Origin: an uncultured Mucilaginibacter sp.
Lineage (GTDB): Bacteria > Bacteroidota > Bacteroidia > Sphingobacteriales > Sphingobacteriaceae
DNA length: 34,179 bases
Assembly: GCF_946481715.1 (NCBI RefSeq)
Contig: NZ_CAMLOV010000046.1
Span: 1-34,179, forward strand
Direction: 5' to 3'
A program made the position numbers and the translations under genes. The notes under the pieces are model-generated. The model ran no database searches and was not told where the DNA came from. It saw only the letters and a list, made by a program, of their open reading frames with translations. Below are positions 23,690-31,400 of this stretch, one piece after another; within the stretch, counting starts at the first letter, position 1, and each line of letters opens with the position of its first letter.

Positions 23690-24664
23690 TTATCTACCCG
23701 CCGGCGGTTGTGGTGCCGTTGGTTTAGGTGCATTAGGGTTTGGGTGTATAATACCTACAACCTCTACTGTAAACACAGTTGGAGCAAATGGAGGTATCAT
23801 TGGCGGCGCGCCCTGCTCGCCCCAACCTAATGAAGACGGGATTACCAAAGTAGCTTTAGCGCCTTTGTTTAACAGCATAAGCCCTTCGTCCCAGCCTTTA
23901 ATTACCCTGCCTTCGCCTACCGGGATGCGTATAGGCTCATAAACACGGCGCGGGTCAACAGGTTGTTTGGCAGCTGCGGCGGCTTTAGCTGCATCTTCTT
24001 TTAGCGAGCTATCGAAAATTTTGCCGTTTAACAATTTACCGGTGTAGTTAACTACAGCAGTATCGCCCGACGCTACGTTAACACCTGTGCCGGGAGTAGT
24101 TATCTCATAATTAAGGCCAGATGCAGTAACTGTAGTTTTCAGTTTATTGTCATCTATATATTTCTTCAGTTTTGCCGGCTCTGTTTTCTTTACCGCTTCG
24201 GCCTGGGCTTTCATGTATTCTGATATACGGCCCTGGAAAACCACTTCGCTTAGGTTACCCTTTTGTATTACTTTTTCAACCTTAACGTTATATATTAGGT
24301 ATTTACCTTTCATACCCGGCGGTTTTGGCTGGCCTTTTTTGAATACCGAATCGATATTCATTTTAAAGGTTGCGCTATCGCCTTCGCTAAGCAATGCAAA
24401 GCCAGTAGTAATATCACCCTTTTTTTGCTCTTTAGGCATTGGGGCCAATACCGGGCGGCCTTGTTCGTAAGTACTGTAAACAACCGAATCGCCGTCGGTT
24501 TTAAGCACCAGGTTAAGGCTCATAAAGTCGCCTGTTTTAATAGTAGGGCCCGATTTGTCTACGTGTATATCATATAACAACCCGCCTTCGGCTTGCTTAA
24601 ATCCACCTTTGCAGCTTGCTAACCCTATAGTTGCAAGCGCGATAAGCATTACATTTTTCCTCAT
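23690..24664 (-). CDS. FKBP-type peptidyl-prolyl isomerase lipoprotein
   Basis: A 324-residue FKBP lipoprotein: lipobox LASC, with the lipidated Cys at residue 18. An N-terminal FKBP-like half (about 30-145) is followed by a canonical FKBP domain (GDTAVVNYTGKLLNGKIFDSS, GWDEGLMLLNKGAKATLVIPSSLGWGEQG, IPPFAPTVFTVEVVGI). Proline-rich C-terminus. It follows nrnA by 8 nt and is probably cotranscribed with it. The equal length, matching domain order and shared motifs show that it and the next gene arose by tandem duplication. One copy is lipidated, the other is soluble. Confidence 0.93.
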   Translation of the reverse strand: MRKNVMLIALATIGLASCKGGFKQAEGGLLYDIHVDKSGPTIKTGDFMSLNLVLKTDGDSVVYSTYEQGRPVLAPMPKEQKKGDITTGFALLSEGDSATFKMNIDSVFKKGQPKPPGMKGKYLIYNVKVEKVIQKGNLSEVVFQGRISEYMKAQAEAVKKTEPAKLKKYIDDNKLKTTVTASGLNYEITTPGTGVNVASGDTAVVNYTGKLLNGKIFDSSLKEDAAKAAAAAKQPVDPRRVYEPIRIPVGEGRVIKGWDEGLMLLNKGAKATLVIPSSLGWGEQGAPPMIPPFAPTVFTVEVVGIIHPNPNAPKPTAPQPPAGR

Positions 24665-24672
24665 TTTAGTTT

Positions 24673-25686
24673 TTACTGTATTAATAGTTTTTTATACTCT
24701 GGTAATATTGATTTAAATTTTTGCACCACTTCTTCAAATGGCTCGTTTGATTGCCCGCCGGCGGCATTGCGGTGCCCTCCGCCGTTGAAATACTTTTTAC
24801 AAATTTCGTTTGCTGGGAACTCATCTTTGCTGCGTAACGATAGTTTTACCATATCGGTACGCTCTACAATAAATGCACCCAGCTTTATACTGGCTATAGA
24901 TAAAGCATAATTCACGATGCCTTCGGTGTCGCCGGTGTTAACATCGAATTTAGCAAGGTCTGTTTTATTAACGGAGATTATCGCGGTATTGTATTCAGGC
25001 AGTATTTCCAAGCAATTGGCCAGGCAATACCCTAAAAAGCGTAAACGGTTTTCCGATGCGCTGTTGTATATCAATTCGTGTATGCGCCAGTTTACTGCGC
25101 CGCAGTCTATCAGTTCGGCAACTATACGGTGAACATCAGATGTGGTATTTGGCAAACGGAAGGAGGCAGAGTCGGTAAGGATGCCGGTATACAAACACGT
25201 AGCTACATCCTTATCTATCAAATCTTTTCGCCCCAGTTCGTTAGCTATGAAAGTATAAACAAGTTGCGCTGTTGCACAGGCCTTAATGTCCCAATAACGG
25301 TAGTCGTCAAAATCCTGTGGCTCCAGGTGGTGGTCTATCATCACCTTGTAAGCTTTGCTGGCACCTACCAGCTCGCCCATTTGGTTGATGCGGCTAAGAC
25401 TGTTAAAATCGAGGCAAAAGATGATCGCGGCATCAGCTATCAGCGCAGCGGCTTCTTCCGATTGCTCGGTGTAAATCATTACCTCTTCATTACCCGGCAG
25501 CCAGGCCAAAAAGTCGGGGTAATCTGTTGGTGCTATCACCTTTGCATGGTGACCCAACTGTATCAAATAATTATACAAACCTAAAGACGACCCCATAGCG
25601 TCGCCATCGGGTTTATGATGGGTAGTAATTACTATTTTTTGGGGCTGAGCTAAAAGTTCTGTAAGCGAGGCTAAATCCAACATCAA
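24673..25686 (-). CDS. nrnA: DHH-family oligoribonuclease / pAp phosphatase NrnA
   Basis: A 337-residue DHH/DHHA1 phosphoesterase that degrades short RNA oligonucleotides (and pAp in relatives). Metal motifs: THHKPDGDAMGSS (His/Asp at residues 23-29), CLDFNS, DHH at residues 118-120, and the DHHA1 glycine-rich GGGHRNAAGG near residues 306-315. Length is typical of NrnA. It is the first gene of an operon with the lipoprotein FKBP and is divergent from ndk across a 139-bp gap. Confidence 0.94.
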   Translation of the reverse strand: MMLDLASLTELLAQPQKIVITTHHKPDGDAMGSSLGLYNYLIQLGHHAKVIAPTDYPDFLAWLPGNEEVMIYTEQSEEAAALIADAAIIFCLDFNSLSRINQMGELVGASKAYKVMIDHHLEPQDFDDYRYWDIKACATAQLVYTFIANELGRKDLIDKDVATCLYTGILTDSASFRLPNTTSDVHRIVAELIDCGAVNWRIHELIYNSASENRLRFLGYCLANCLEILPEYNTAIISVNKTDLAKFDVNTGDTEGIVNYALSIASIKLGAFIVERTDMVKLSLRSKDEFPANEICKKYFNGGGHRNAAGGQSNEPFEEVVQKFKSILPEYKKLLIQ

Positions 25687-25753
25687 TTTTAAAAAGAAGC
25701 TGCAAAGCTAAATAAATTAATTAAATACAAACAGCTTATTTAATAGTAAAAGC

Positions 25754-25784
25754 TTTATGTTTCAGATGTAAAACCCTACTTTTG
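25754..25784 (+). promoter_or_regulatory. promoter of ndk
   Basis: TTTA (near -33) at 25754-25757, 19-nt spacer, TACTTTTG (exact TAnnTTTG) at 25777-25784, 41 nt before the ndk ATG. Confidence 0.6.
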
Positions 25785-25825
25785 CGGCAATTTTAATAAT
25801 CTAAATAAAAGATTAACCCTGAAAA

Positions 25826-26245
25826 ATGAAAACTAACAGAACATTTACGATGATAAAGCCGGATGCGGTTGCTAACGGCCACATTGGTGCTATTTTAGAC
25901 CATATCACTAAAGCCGGATTTAAAATAGTTGCTTTAAAATACACTGCACTAAGCCCTGCAAAAGCCGGCGAGTTTTACGCTGTACACAGCGAGCGCGGTT
26001 TTTTCAATGACCTGGTAAGCTTTATGTCGTCGGGCCCAATTGTTGCGGCTATTTTAGAAAAAGATAACGCTATTGCAGATTTCCGCACGTTAATTGGCGC
26101 TACCGACCCTGCGAAGGCAGAAGCAGGCACCATCCGTAACCTGTTTGCAAAGTCTATCGAGGCTAACGCGGTACACGGATCCGACTCTGATGAGAACGCC
26201 GAAATAGAAGGCAGCTTCTTCTTTTCAGCTTTCGAAAGGTTCTAA
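25826..26245 (+). CDS. ndk: nucleoside diphosphate kinase
   Basis: A 139-residue nucleoside diphosphate kinase that transfers the gamma-phosphate among nucleotides through a phosphohistidine. The family N-terminal motif is TMIKPDAV (residues 8-15). Catalytic His117 is in NAVHGSDS, and the typical C-terminus ends with FFFSAFERF. The length is normal. It stands alone, with its own promoter and a following hairpin. Confidence 0.97.
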   Translation: MKTNRTFTMIKPDAVANGHIGAILDHITKAGFKIVALKYTALSPAKAGEFYAVHSERGFFNDLVSFMSSGPIVAAILEKDNAIADFRTLIGATDPAKAEAGTIRNLFAKSIEANAVHGSDSDENAEIEGSFFFSAFERF

Positions 26246-26258
26246 CAATCAATACTTT

Positions 26259-26293
26259 CGGCAGGCCGCAAAGAAATTATTGCAGCCTTGCCG
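26259..26293 (+). terminator. hairpin terminator after ndk
   Basis: Imperfect stem CGGCA-GGC-GCAA with its complement (one mismatch, one bulge) around an 8-nt loop, followed by GATTTTATTTCTT. Located 14 nt after the ndk stop. Confidence 0.6.
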
Positions 26294-26375
26294 GATTTTA
26301 TTTCTTCTTGTTTTGCACAATATTTTTTCTTAGCTTTACGTTATAAGCCAATTATAATAAGGACCAAACAAGAGC

Positions 26376-26573
26376 ATGAAACCGCTACTTAAATACCTCA
26401 TTTATTCTATAATAATTGTGACTATTTTGTTAGTGTCGTTAGATATTTTCAGGTACCATCCCGAGGCTCAGTTTGCGTTTATCTTCCCGGGGGTATTCAT
26501 TCTGGCCTTTTCGCACATTATGGATGATGCCTTTCGCGGCATCACTGCCCGGATGCGCTTAGGCCGCAGGTAA
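26376..26573 (+). CDS. small membrane protein
   Basis: A 65-residue protein with two probable membrane helices (residues about 7-25, YLIYSIIIVTILLVSL; and about 33-48, FAFIFPGVFILAFS) and a basic C-terminus (RGITARMRLGRR). I do not recognise the family. The codon pattern and the start, 101 nt after the ndk hairpin, look genuine. Its stop directly abuts the convergent DUF721 gene with no gap and no visible terminator. Confidence 0.6.
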   Translation: MKPLLKYLIYSIIIVTILLVSLDIFRYHPEAQFAFIFPGVFILAFSHIMDDAFRGITARMRLGRR

Positions 26574-26867
26574 TTACAAAAACACAATTTCTTCTATCAG
26601 TACCGTTTTAGCTTCATTGTTTATCTTTTCGATGATCTGGCTGCGCATATTTACCAGTTCGTGTTTTATAACCGATGATTCTATACGCAAAAACAATTTC
26701 TTGTCGCGTATAAACAACTCTTTTGTACGGTTGGCTACGGGCTTGCCAACCAGGTCGGGCCAGGCTGCCGCCACATGTGTTTCGTCGTAGCGGCGTTTAA
26801 TTTTATACACATTAAGCATTTGCTCTATGGCTTCCTTAAGCGATTTGTCATTCGTTTTACGCATCAA
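26574..26867 (-). CDS. DUF721 (DciA-like) protein
   Basis: A 97-residue protein of the DUF721/DciA group, small DNA- or helicase-associated proteins commonly encoded next to recF or replication genes. The family signature is HVAAAWPDLVGKPVANRT with the following LFLRIESSVIKHELVNMR. The start overlaps the end of recF by 11 bp, so the two are translated from one mRNA. DciA proteins load the replicative helicase in many bacteria, but whether this version does so is not shown here. Confidence 0.9.
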   Translation of the reverse strand: MMRKTNDKSLKEAIEQMLNVYKIKRRYDETHVAAAWPDLVGKPVANRTKELFIRDKKLFLRIESSVIKHELVNMRSQIIEKINNEAKTVLIEEIVFL

Positions 26868-27957
26868 TATTGCCCTCCGCTACTTTAAATAATTTTACAT
26901 CTACGCTTATCGCCTCAAAAATATCCTGCACCCGGCTAATGCTGGTATCGGTTAATAATACCTGCCCAAAATCGTTATTGCTTACCATTTGCATCAGTTT
27001 GGTAACGCGGCCTTCGTCAAGCTTATCAAATATATCATCCAGCAACAACAGTGGCTTAAACCCTTTTTTTAGGGTAAGAAAGGTATACTGGGCCAACTTT
27101 AGCGCAATTAAAAATGATTTTTGTTGCCCCTGCGAACCAAATTTTTTCATGGGCATGCCATGGATATTAAAAAGCAGGTCGTCTTTATGTATACCGTTGG
27201 TGGTACGTTCTAATGCGCGGTCGCGCTCTATATTCTTCTTCAACAGCCCTGCCAGGTTATCGTTTAACAATTGAGATTCATAGGCAAGTTCTACCTGTTC
27301 GGCACCGTTGCTAATAAAGCTGTAATGCTGGATAAATATAGGTGTGAAGCTTTCCATAAACTCCCGCCGTTTTTGGAAGATGCGGTTGCCCGATGCGGTT
27401 AGCTGCTCATCCAACACAGCGAGCAGCTCCGGGTCGTACCTGCCGGTATCGGCAATCATCTTCAGCATCGCATTGCGGTTGGACAGGAATTTATTGTAGG
27501 CGATCAGTTCGTCCAGGTACCGGTTATCGGTTTGCGATATTACGTTATCAATAAACTTGCGGCGGTCTTCGCTACCTTCTATAATGATGCTTATATCGTA
27601 CGGGGAAATCATTACTAATGGCAACAGGCCAATATGGTCGGCAAGGCGCTGGTAATCTTTCTTATTGCGTTTAAACTGTTTCTTTTGATTCCGCTTTAAG
27701 CCACAAGCTACCACCTCTTTGTTGCCATTTTTTTCGAAGATGCCATTGATCATAAAAAAATCGGCACCTTGTTTTATCTGCTGGCTATCTATCGGGTTAA
27801 AGTAACTTTTGCACAGGCTAAGGTAATGCACGGCATCAAGCAGGTTGGTTTTGCCTGCGCCATTATTGCCCACAAAAGCATTCACACCGTCGGTAAGCGT
27901 AAGCTCGGCTTCGGTATAATTTTTAAAATTCAAAAAGGAAAGTTGTTGCAGGTACAT
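26857..27957 (-). CDS. recF: DNA replication and repair protein RecF
   Basis: A 366-residue SMC-like ATPase that helps load RecA at single-strand gaps. Walker A is GNNGAGKT (residues 30-37), the ABC signature region is KFGSQGQQKSFLIALKLAQ, and Walker B is LLLLDDIFDKLDE. The N-terminal LSFLNFKNYTE is typical. The length is normal. It is the first gene of a two-gene operon with the DUF721 protein. Upstream lies a 405-bp intergenic region carrying an inverted repeat. Confidence 0.96.
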   Translation of the reverse strand: MYLQQLSFLNFKNYTEAELTLTDGVNAFVGNNGAGKTNLLDAVHYLSLCKSYFNPIDSQQIKQGADFFMINGIFEKNGNKEVVACGLKRNQKKQFKRNKKDYQRLADHIGLLPLVMISPYDISIIIEGSEDRRKFIDNVISQTDNRYLDELIAYNKFLSNRNAMLKMIADTGRYDPELLAVLDEQLTASGNRIFQKRREFMESFTPIFIQHYSFISNGAEQVELAYESQLLNDNLAGLLKKNIERDRALERTTNGIHKDDLLFNIHGMPMKKFGSQGQQKSFLIALKLAQYTFLTLKKGFKPLLLLDDIFDKLDEGRVTKLMQMVSNNDFGQVLLTDTSISRVQDIFEAISVDVKLFKVAEGNIDA

Positions 27958-27997
27958 GGAGGTACAAAAATACGGATATTTTTTGTGAGCTTGGCGA

Positions 27998-28252
27998 TTT
28001 TACCACAAAGTACGCAAAGGGAGAACACAAAGACACACAAAGCCTGTTAGCTGTTTATTAGATTCTCACATAGGCTCGGAGACGCAAAAGCTTTTGACGC
28101 CGATCGTTTTAGATGAAATGATAAATTTATTTTCATTTAGTCAACTGGATAATTCGTATTTGTTGTTCTTTGTCATCTTAGCGCCTTTGCGTGCCCCCTT
28201 GGTGCTCTTTGTGGTCGCTACCACGCAAATCTTTGTTCCCTCAGTGGTAAAA
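27998..28252. repeat. imperfect inverted repeat in the recF-TPR intergenic region
   Basis: The 405-bp gap between recF and the TPR gene contains no gene. A left arm (27998-28042; TTTTACCACAAAG, ACGCAAAGG, ACACAAAG) is matched by a diverged reverse copy on the right (28168-28252; CTTTGCGTG, CTTTGTGGT, GTGGTAAAA). These 'accacaaag' arrays are dispersed intergenic repeats found in many bacterial genomes. The open frame across 28094-28306 is low-complexity repeat sequence, not a gene. Confidence 0.6.
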
Positions 28253-28309
28253 GGCTCAACGACCCTTATAATCAGCCAAATCAACCGTTTAATCAACCGA
28301 AAATAATTA

Positions 28310-28340
28310 TTTGTTAAAAGTTTTGAAAACCGTAGTTTTG
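28310..28340 (+). promoter_or_regulatory. promoter of the TPR protein gene
   Basis: TTTG (-33) at 28310-28313, exactly 19 nt spacer, TAGTTTTG (exact TAnnTTTG) at 28333-28340. This is the best complete match to the Bacteroidota consensus in the window. The ATG is 22 nt downstream. Confidence 0.82.
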
Positions 28341-28362
28341 CAAACTTAATTTTTAAATACAG

Positions 28363-29040
28363 ATGTCAGCAACCGAGTTGAAAACAAAAGCTACGCCAGC
28401 GAAAACAGAAGCAGTGAAGAGTGGCAGCTTTGTTCAGGAGAACCAAAAAAGCTTATTATTTATAGCGGGTGCTATAGTTTTAATGATAGTAATATACATT
28501 GCTTACCTTAAAGTGTACTTAGGCCCACGCGAAGTAAAGGCAGCAAACCAAATACACGTAGCACAAGATTACTGGGCTAAAAAAGATTGGGACAAAGCGA
28601 TCAAGGGCGCTGACAGTTACCCTGGCTTAGAGCAAATTATAAAAGATTATAGCAACACCAAAACAGCTAACCTGGCTTATTTTTACTTAGGTGTGGCTTA
28701 TTTAAATAAAGGCGAGTACCGCAAGGCCATTGATAACTTTAACAGCTACCGTGGCGACGATATGATGGTTGCAGCCGAAGCTTACGGTAACACAGGCGAT
28801 GCGTACGTGGAACTGAAAGACTACGATAAAGCGGAAACCTACTTTAAAAAAGCGGTTGACAAAGCTAATAACCAATTCCTTTCTCCGGTTTACCTGAAAA
28901 AATTAGGCTTGGTTTATGAAGCAAAAAACGATAACAAATCTGCAGCGGATACTTACAAGAAGATCAAAACCGATTTCCCAACAAGTAACGAAGCAAAAAG
29001 CATAGACGAGTACATAGCCCGCAGCGAAGCGAAATCGTAA
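28363..29040 (+). CDS. membrane-anchored tetratricopeptide-repeat protein
   Basis: A 225-residue protein with a short Lys/Thr-rich cytoplasmic N-terminus, one membrane helix (residues about 28-50, LLFIAGAIVLMIVIYIAYL) and a TPR domain outside (about 80-220: NLAYFYLGVAYLNKGEYRKA, AEAYGNTGDAYVELKDYDKA, SPVYLKKLGLVYEAKNDN). Architecture is like YfgM, which assists envelope protein biogenesis, but the role here is not proven. The promoter is excellent. ribH follows after 158 bp of AT-rich repeat sequence. Confidence 0.88.
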   Translation: MSATELKTKATPAKTEAVKSGSFVQENQKSLLFIAGAIVLMIVIYIAYLKVYLGPREVKAANQIHVAQDYWAKKDWDKAIKGADSYPGLEQIIKDYSNTKTANLAYFYLGVAYLNKGEYRKAIDNFNSYRGDDMMVAAEAYGNTGDAYVELKDYDKAETYFKKAVDKANNQFLSPVYLKKLGLVYEAKNDNKSAADTYKKIKTDFPTSNEAKSIDEYIARSEAKS

Positions 29041-29066
29041 CACTGATTTCGGGTTTTGAATGTTCG

Positions 29067-29193
29067 ATTTCGGATTTATTTTTGAATATGTATATTCATC
29101 GATAAATTCAGGATCGGACATTTTTGTTTACATGAAACCCTGAATCGTAGCGCGAAATATTAAATTCGAAATTGAAAATCCGAAATCCGAAAT
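29067..29193. repeat. inverted/direct AAATCCGAAAT repeats between the TPR gene and ribH
   Basis: ATTTCGGATTT at 29067-29077 is matched by its complement AAATCCGAAAT at 29176-29186, which is repeated overlapping at 29183-29193, just before the ribH ATG. A GAATAT-GT-ATATTC inverted repeat lies between (29084-29097). The paired arms could place ribH's start region in a hairpin. The sequence looks like a dispersed intergenic repeat. Confidence 0.5.
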
Positions 29194-29198
29194 AAACA

Positions 29199-29711
29199 AT
29201 GGCTACCCATTTAAAAAACCTGTCAGACTTTTCAACCGCTACGGAGATCCCTTCGGCAAAGCCATTCACCTTTGGTATTGTAGTAGCCGAGTGGAATGCC
29301 GAAATAACCAATGCTTTGTACCAAGGGGCTTACGACAGCCTTATAAAGCATGGCGCCAAACCCAGGCAAATCCACAGCTACCCAGTGCCCGGCAGCTTTG
29401 AATTAACAAGCGGTGCCGAACTGCTTTTAAAAACCGGGAAGTTTGATGCGGTGATATGCCTGGGCTGCGTAATACAAGGCGAAACCCGCCATTTTGACTT
29501 TATTTGTAACGCAGTTGCAAATGGCGTGGCCAATGTTGCTATAAAATATTCAAAACCTGTTATATTTGGAGTGCTTACTACCGATAACCAACAACAGGCT
29601 ATTGACAGGGCTGGCGGCAAACACGGCAACAAAGGCGACGAAGCTGCCATAACCGCTATAAAAATGGCTAAATTGGCCGAAACATTACAGGGCCAAAAGC
29701 GTATAAAATAA
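29199..29711 (+). CDS. ribH: 6,7-dimethyl-8-ribityllumazine synthase
   Basis: A 170-residue lumazine synthase, the penultimate enzyme of riboflavin synthesis, joining the pyrimidine intermediate with dihydroxybutanone phosphate. Motifs: VVAEWNAEIT (phosphate/aromatic site), VPGSFELTSGA, CLGCVIQGETRHFDF with catalytic His98, and GVLTTDNQQQA. Length is normal for an icosahedral or pentameric subunit. No FMN riboswitch-like structure was evident upstream. The short lipoprotein gene follows after 19 nt. Confidence 0.96.
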   Translation: MATHLKNLSDFSTATEIPSAKPFTFGIVVAEWNAEITNALYQGAYDSLIKHGAKPRQIHSYPVPGSFELTSGAELLLKTGKFDAVICLGCVIQGETRHFDFICNAVANGVANVAIKYSKPVIFGVLTTDNQQQAIDRAGGKHGNKGDEAAITAIKMAKLAETLQGQKRIK

Positions 29712-29730
29712 AGTTATTATAAACCAAAAA

Positions 29731-29844
29731 ATGAAAAAGATAGTTTACATAGTTATTGTAGCGCTGGCCCTTGGCATTAGTATATCTTCCTGCTCAAACA
29801 AATTATGCCCTGCATACGGCTCATACCCAAACAGGGGCAGGTAG
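29731..29844 (+). CDS. 37-residue small lipoprotein
   Basis: A very short gene: MKKIVYIVIVALALGIS then the lipobox SSC and a mature part CSNKLCPAYGSYPNRGR. The N-terminus is a standard lipoprotein signal (two lysines, hydrophobic core, Ser-Ser-Cys), leaving a mature peptide of about 16 residues. Small Bacteroidota lipoproteins with a CPAY motif after the lipobox are a recurring type. The function is unknown. It begins 19 nt after ribH and may be cotranscribed with it. Confidence 0.7.
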   Translation: MKKIVYIVIVALALGISISSCSNKLCPAYGSYPNRGR

Positions 29845-29926
29845 TTTATAATTGTCATTTTTAGCGCGTCGGCCAAAACCTAACGCAGTTTTACATTGTA
29901 TTTACTTTTAAACGGGTTAATACTTT

Positions 29927-29934
29927 TATTTTTG
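29927..29934 (+). promoter_or_regulatory. -7 promoter element of ytxJ
   Basis: TATTTTTG, an exact TAnnTTTG box, ends 4 nt before the ytxJ ATG, predicting a leaderless or nearly leaderless mRNA. No clear -33 element at the ideal distance. Confidence 0.55.
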
Positions 29935-29938
29935 CGCT

Positions 29939-30268
29939 ATGGAATGGATATCGTTAGAGTCGGCCTCTCAGCTGGATAATATAAAACAAAAGCAGGGTTA
30001 CAGCCTCATTTTTAAGCACAGCACCCGTTGCTCTATCAGTATGATGGCAAAAAGGCGTTTCGAGCTGGACTGGCAAGACCTGCCTGGCGATATGCCCCTC
30101 TACTTTTTAGACCTTATTAAACACCGCGACCTTTCTAATAAAATTGCCCAGGATTTTCAGGTGCACCACGAATCGCCACAGATGTTGGTGATAAAAGATG
30201 GCGAATGCATATTAGACCAATCGCACGGTGGGATATCTGTGGATGAAGCGGTATCGGTATTAAATTAA
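29939..30268 (+). CDS. ytxJ: bacillithiol-system redox-active protein YtxJ
   Basis: A 109-residue thioredoxin-fold protein of the YtxJ family, a monothiol disulfide-reductase (bacilliredoxin-like) linked to bacillithiol metabolism. The active-site Cys31 is in KHSTRCSIS, followed by the typical DLIKHRDLSNKIAQDFQVHHESPQ segment (cis-Pro) and a C-terminal SHGGIS. Such genes mark lineages that make bacillithiol, which many Bacteroidota do. No neighbouring bacillithiol synthesis gene is in the window. A strong terminator follows. Confidence 0.9.
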   Translation: MEWISLESASQLDNIKQKQGYSLIFKHSTRCSISMMAKRRFELDWQDLPGDMPLYFLDLIKHRDLSNKIAQDFQVHHESPQMLVIKDGECILDQSHGGISVDEAVSVLN

Positions 30269-30318
30269 ATCCGAACGACCGAAAGCCGGCAAGGCCCAAC
30301 AATAAAAAAGAAAAATTT

Positions 30319-30348
30319 AAAGTCTCTGGGTGGCATCCCGGGGGCTTT
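30319..30348 (+). terminator. rho-independent terminator after ytxJ
   Basis: A 12-bp stem (AAAGTCTCTGGG with CCCGGGGGCTTT, several G-U pairs) around a 6-nt loop, followed by a TTTTGTATTT tail, 50 nt after the ytxJ stop. Confidence 0.75.
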
Positions 30349-30483
30349 TGTATTTCTACACATATAATACAATTATTAGATAATTTATAAACCTTCTTTC
30401 GGACTTGCAGGCTCTCCGACTTCCGGACTCCGTCAATTGACTGTAACCATTTAAACCCTTACAACATTTATAACATTTTTAAC

Positions 30484-30491
30484 TAATTTTG
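30484..30491 (+). promoter_or_regulatory. -7 promoter element of lipA
   Basis: TAATTTTG, exact TAnnTTTG, ending 4 nt before the lipA ATG. Another candidate leaderless transcript. Confidence 0.55.
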
Positions 30492-30495
30492 TAAC

Positions 30496-31374
30496 ATGAT
30501 TGATTTGCCTGTAGTGCCCGCTAATCAGCCGCAACGCAAGCCGGATTGGCTTAGGGTTAGGCTCCCGGTAGGGAAAGAATACGCTCATGTACGCGGTTTA
30601 GTGGATACTCACAAACTGCATACCATTTGCGAAAGCGGTAATTGCCCCAATATGGGCGAGTGCTGGGGCGCAGGCACGGCGACTTTTATGATATTGGGTA
30701 ATATTTGTACCCGCTCCTGCTCGTTTTGCGCTGTAGCAACGGGCCGCCCTTTGGCTGTTGATATAGATGAACCTAACCGCGTGGCCAACTCGGTTAAACT
30801 GATGCAGGTAAAACATTGCGTTATCACATCGGTAGACCGTGACGACCTTAAAGACGGCGGGTCGATCATATGGGCAGAAACCATCAATGCTATCCGCCGA
30901 GAAAGCCCTGAAACTACTTTAGAAACGCTTCTTCCCGATTTCCGCGGTGTATGGGATAACCTTGCCCGCGTACTGGAAACCCGCCCGGAAGTGGTATCGC
31001 ATAACCTGGAGACCGTTCGCCGCTTAACCAAAGAGGTGCGTATACAAGCCAAATACGACCGGAGTTTAGAAGCCTTGAGAAGGGTATCAGAAACCGGGCT
31101 TCGCACTAAATCGGGCATTATGCTCGGCTTGGGCGAAAAAGAGGAAGATGTTTTAGAAGCGATGGACGACCTGCTGGATGCTGGTGTGCATATTTTAACG
31201 CTTGGCCAATACCTGCAGCCAACACGCAACCATCACCCGGTTATCGATTGGATACACCCAGATCAGTTTGCAAGCTATAAAGAATGGGGACTAAAAAAAG
31301 GATTTAGGTATGTGGAAAGCGGCCCGCTTGTCCGCTCATCATACCACGCTGAAAAGCACTTATTTGAAATGTAA
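30496..31374 (+). CDS. lipA: lipoyl synthase
   Basis: A 292-residue radical-SAM enzyme that inserts two sulfurs into octanoyl groups on carrier proteins to make lipoate. The radical-SAM cluster is CTRSCSFC (Cys71, Cys75, Cys78). The auxiliary cluster cysteines are Cys45, Cys50 and Cys56 in [12 protein letters not shown]. Other motifs are [29 protein letters not shown] and the C-terminal [10 protein letters not shown] with the conserved serine. All are present. The sigma-factor gene starts 26 nt downstream. Confidence 0.97.
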   Translation: MIDLPVVPANQPQRKPDWLRVRLPVGKEYAHVRGLVDTHKLHTICESGNCPNMGECWGAGTATFMILGNICTRSCSFCAVATGRPLAVDIDEPNRVANSVKLMQVKHCVITSVDRDDLKDGGSIIWAETINAIRRESPETTLETLLPDFRGVWDNLARVLETRPEVVSHNLETVRRLTKEVRIQAKYDRSLEALRRVSETGLRTKSGIMLGLGEKEEDVLEAMDDLLDAGVHILTLGQYLQPTRNHHPVIDWIHPDQFASYKEWGLKKGFRYVESGPLVRSSYHAEKHLFEM

Positions 31375-31385
31375 TTAATCCTTTA

Positions 31386-31393
31386 TATCTTTC
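31386..31393 (+). promoter_or_regulatory. near-consensus -7 element before the sigma gene
   Basis: TATCTTTC (one mismatch to TAnnTTTG) lies between lipA and the sigma gene, 7 nt before its TTG start. It may drive the sigma/anti-sigma pair separately from lipA. Confidence 0.4.
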
Positions 31394-31400
31394 GCCCCAG

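Noticed and set aside
28094..28306. 70-residue plus-strand open frame in the recF-TPR gap
   Set aside because: Covers the right arm of the inverted repeat; Val/Leu-rich translation of repeat DNA with no promoter of its own.
29041..29198. FMN riboswitch before ribH
   Set aside because: No conserved RFN-element segments were recognised; the region is explained by simple repeats.
30609..31229. 206-residue minus-strand open frame
   Set aside because: Antisense to lipA, Ser/Arg-rich, no domain; lipA is unambiguous.
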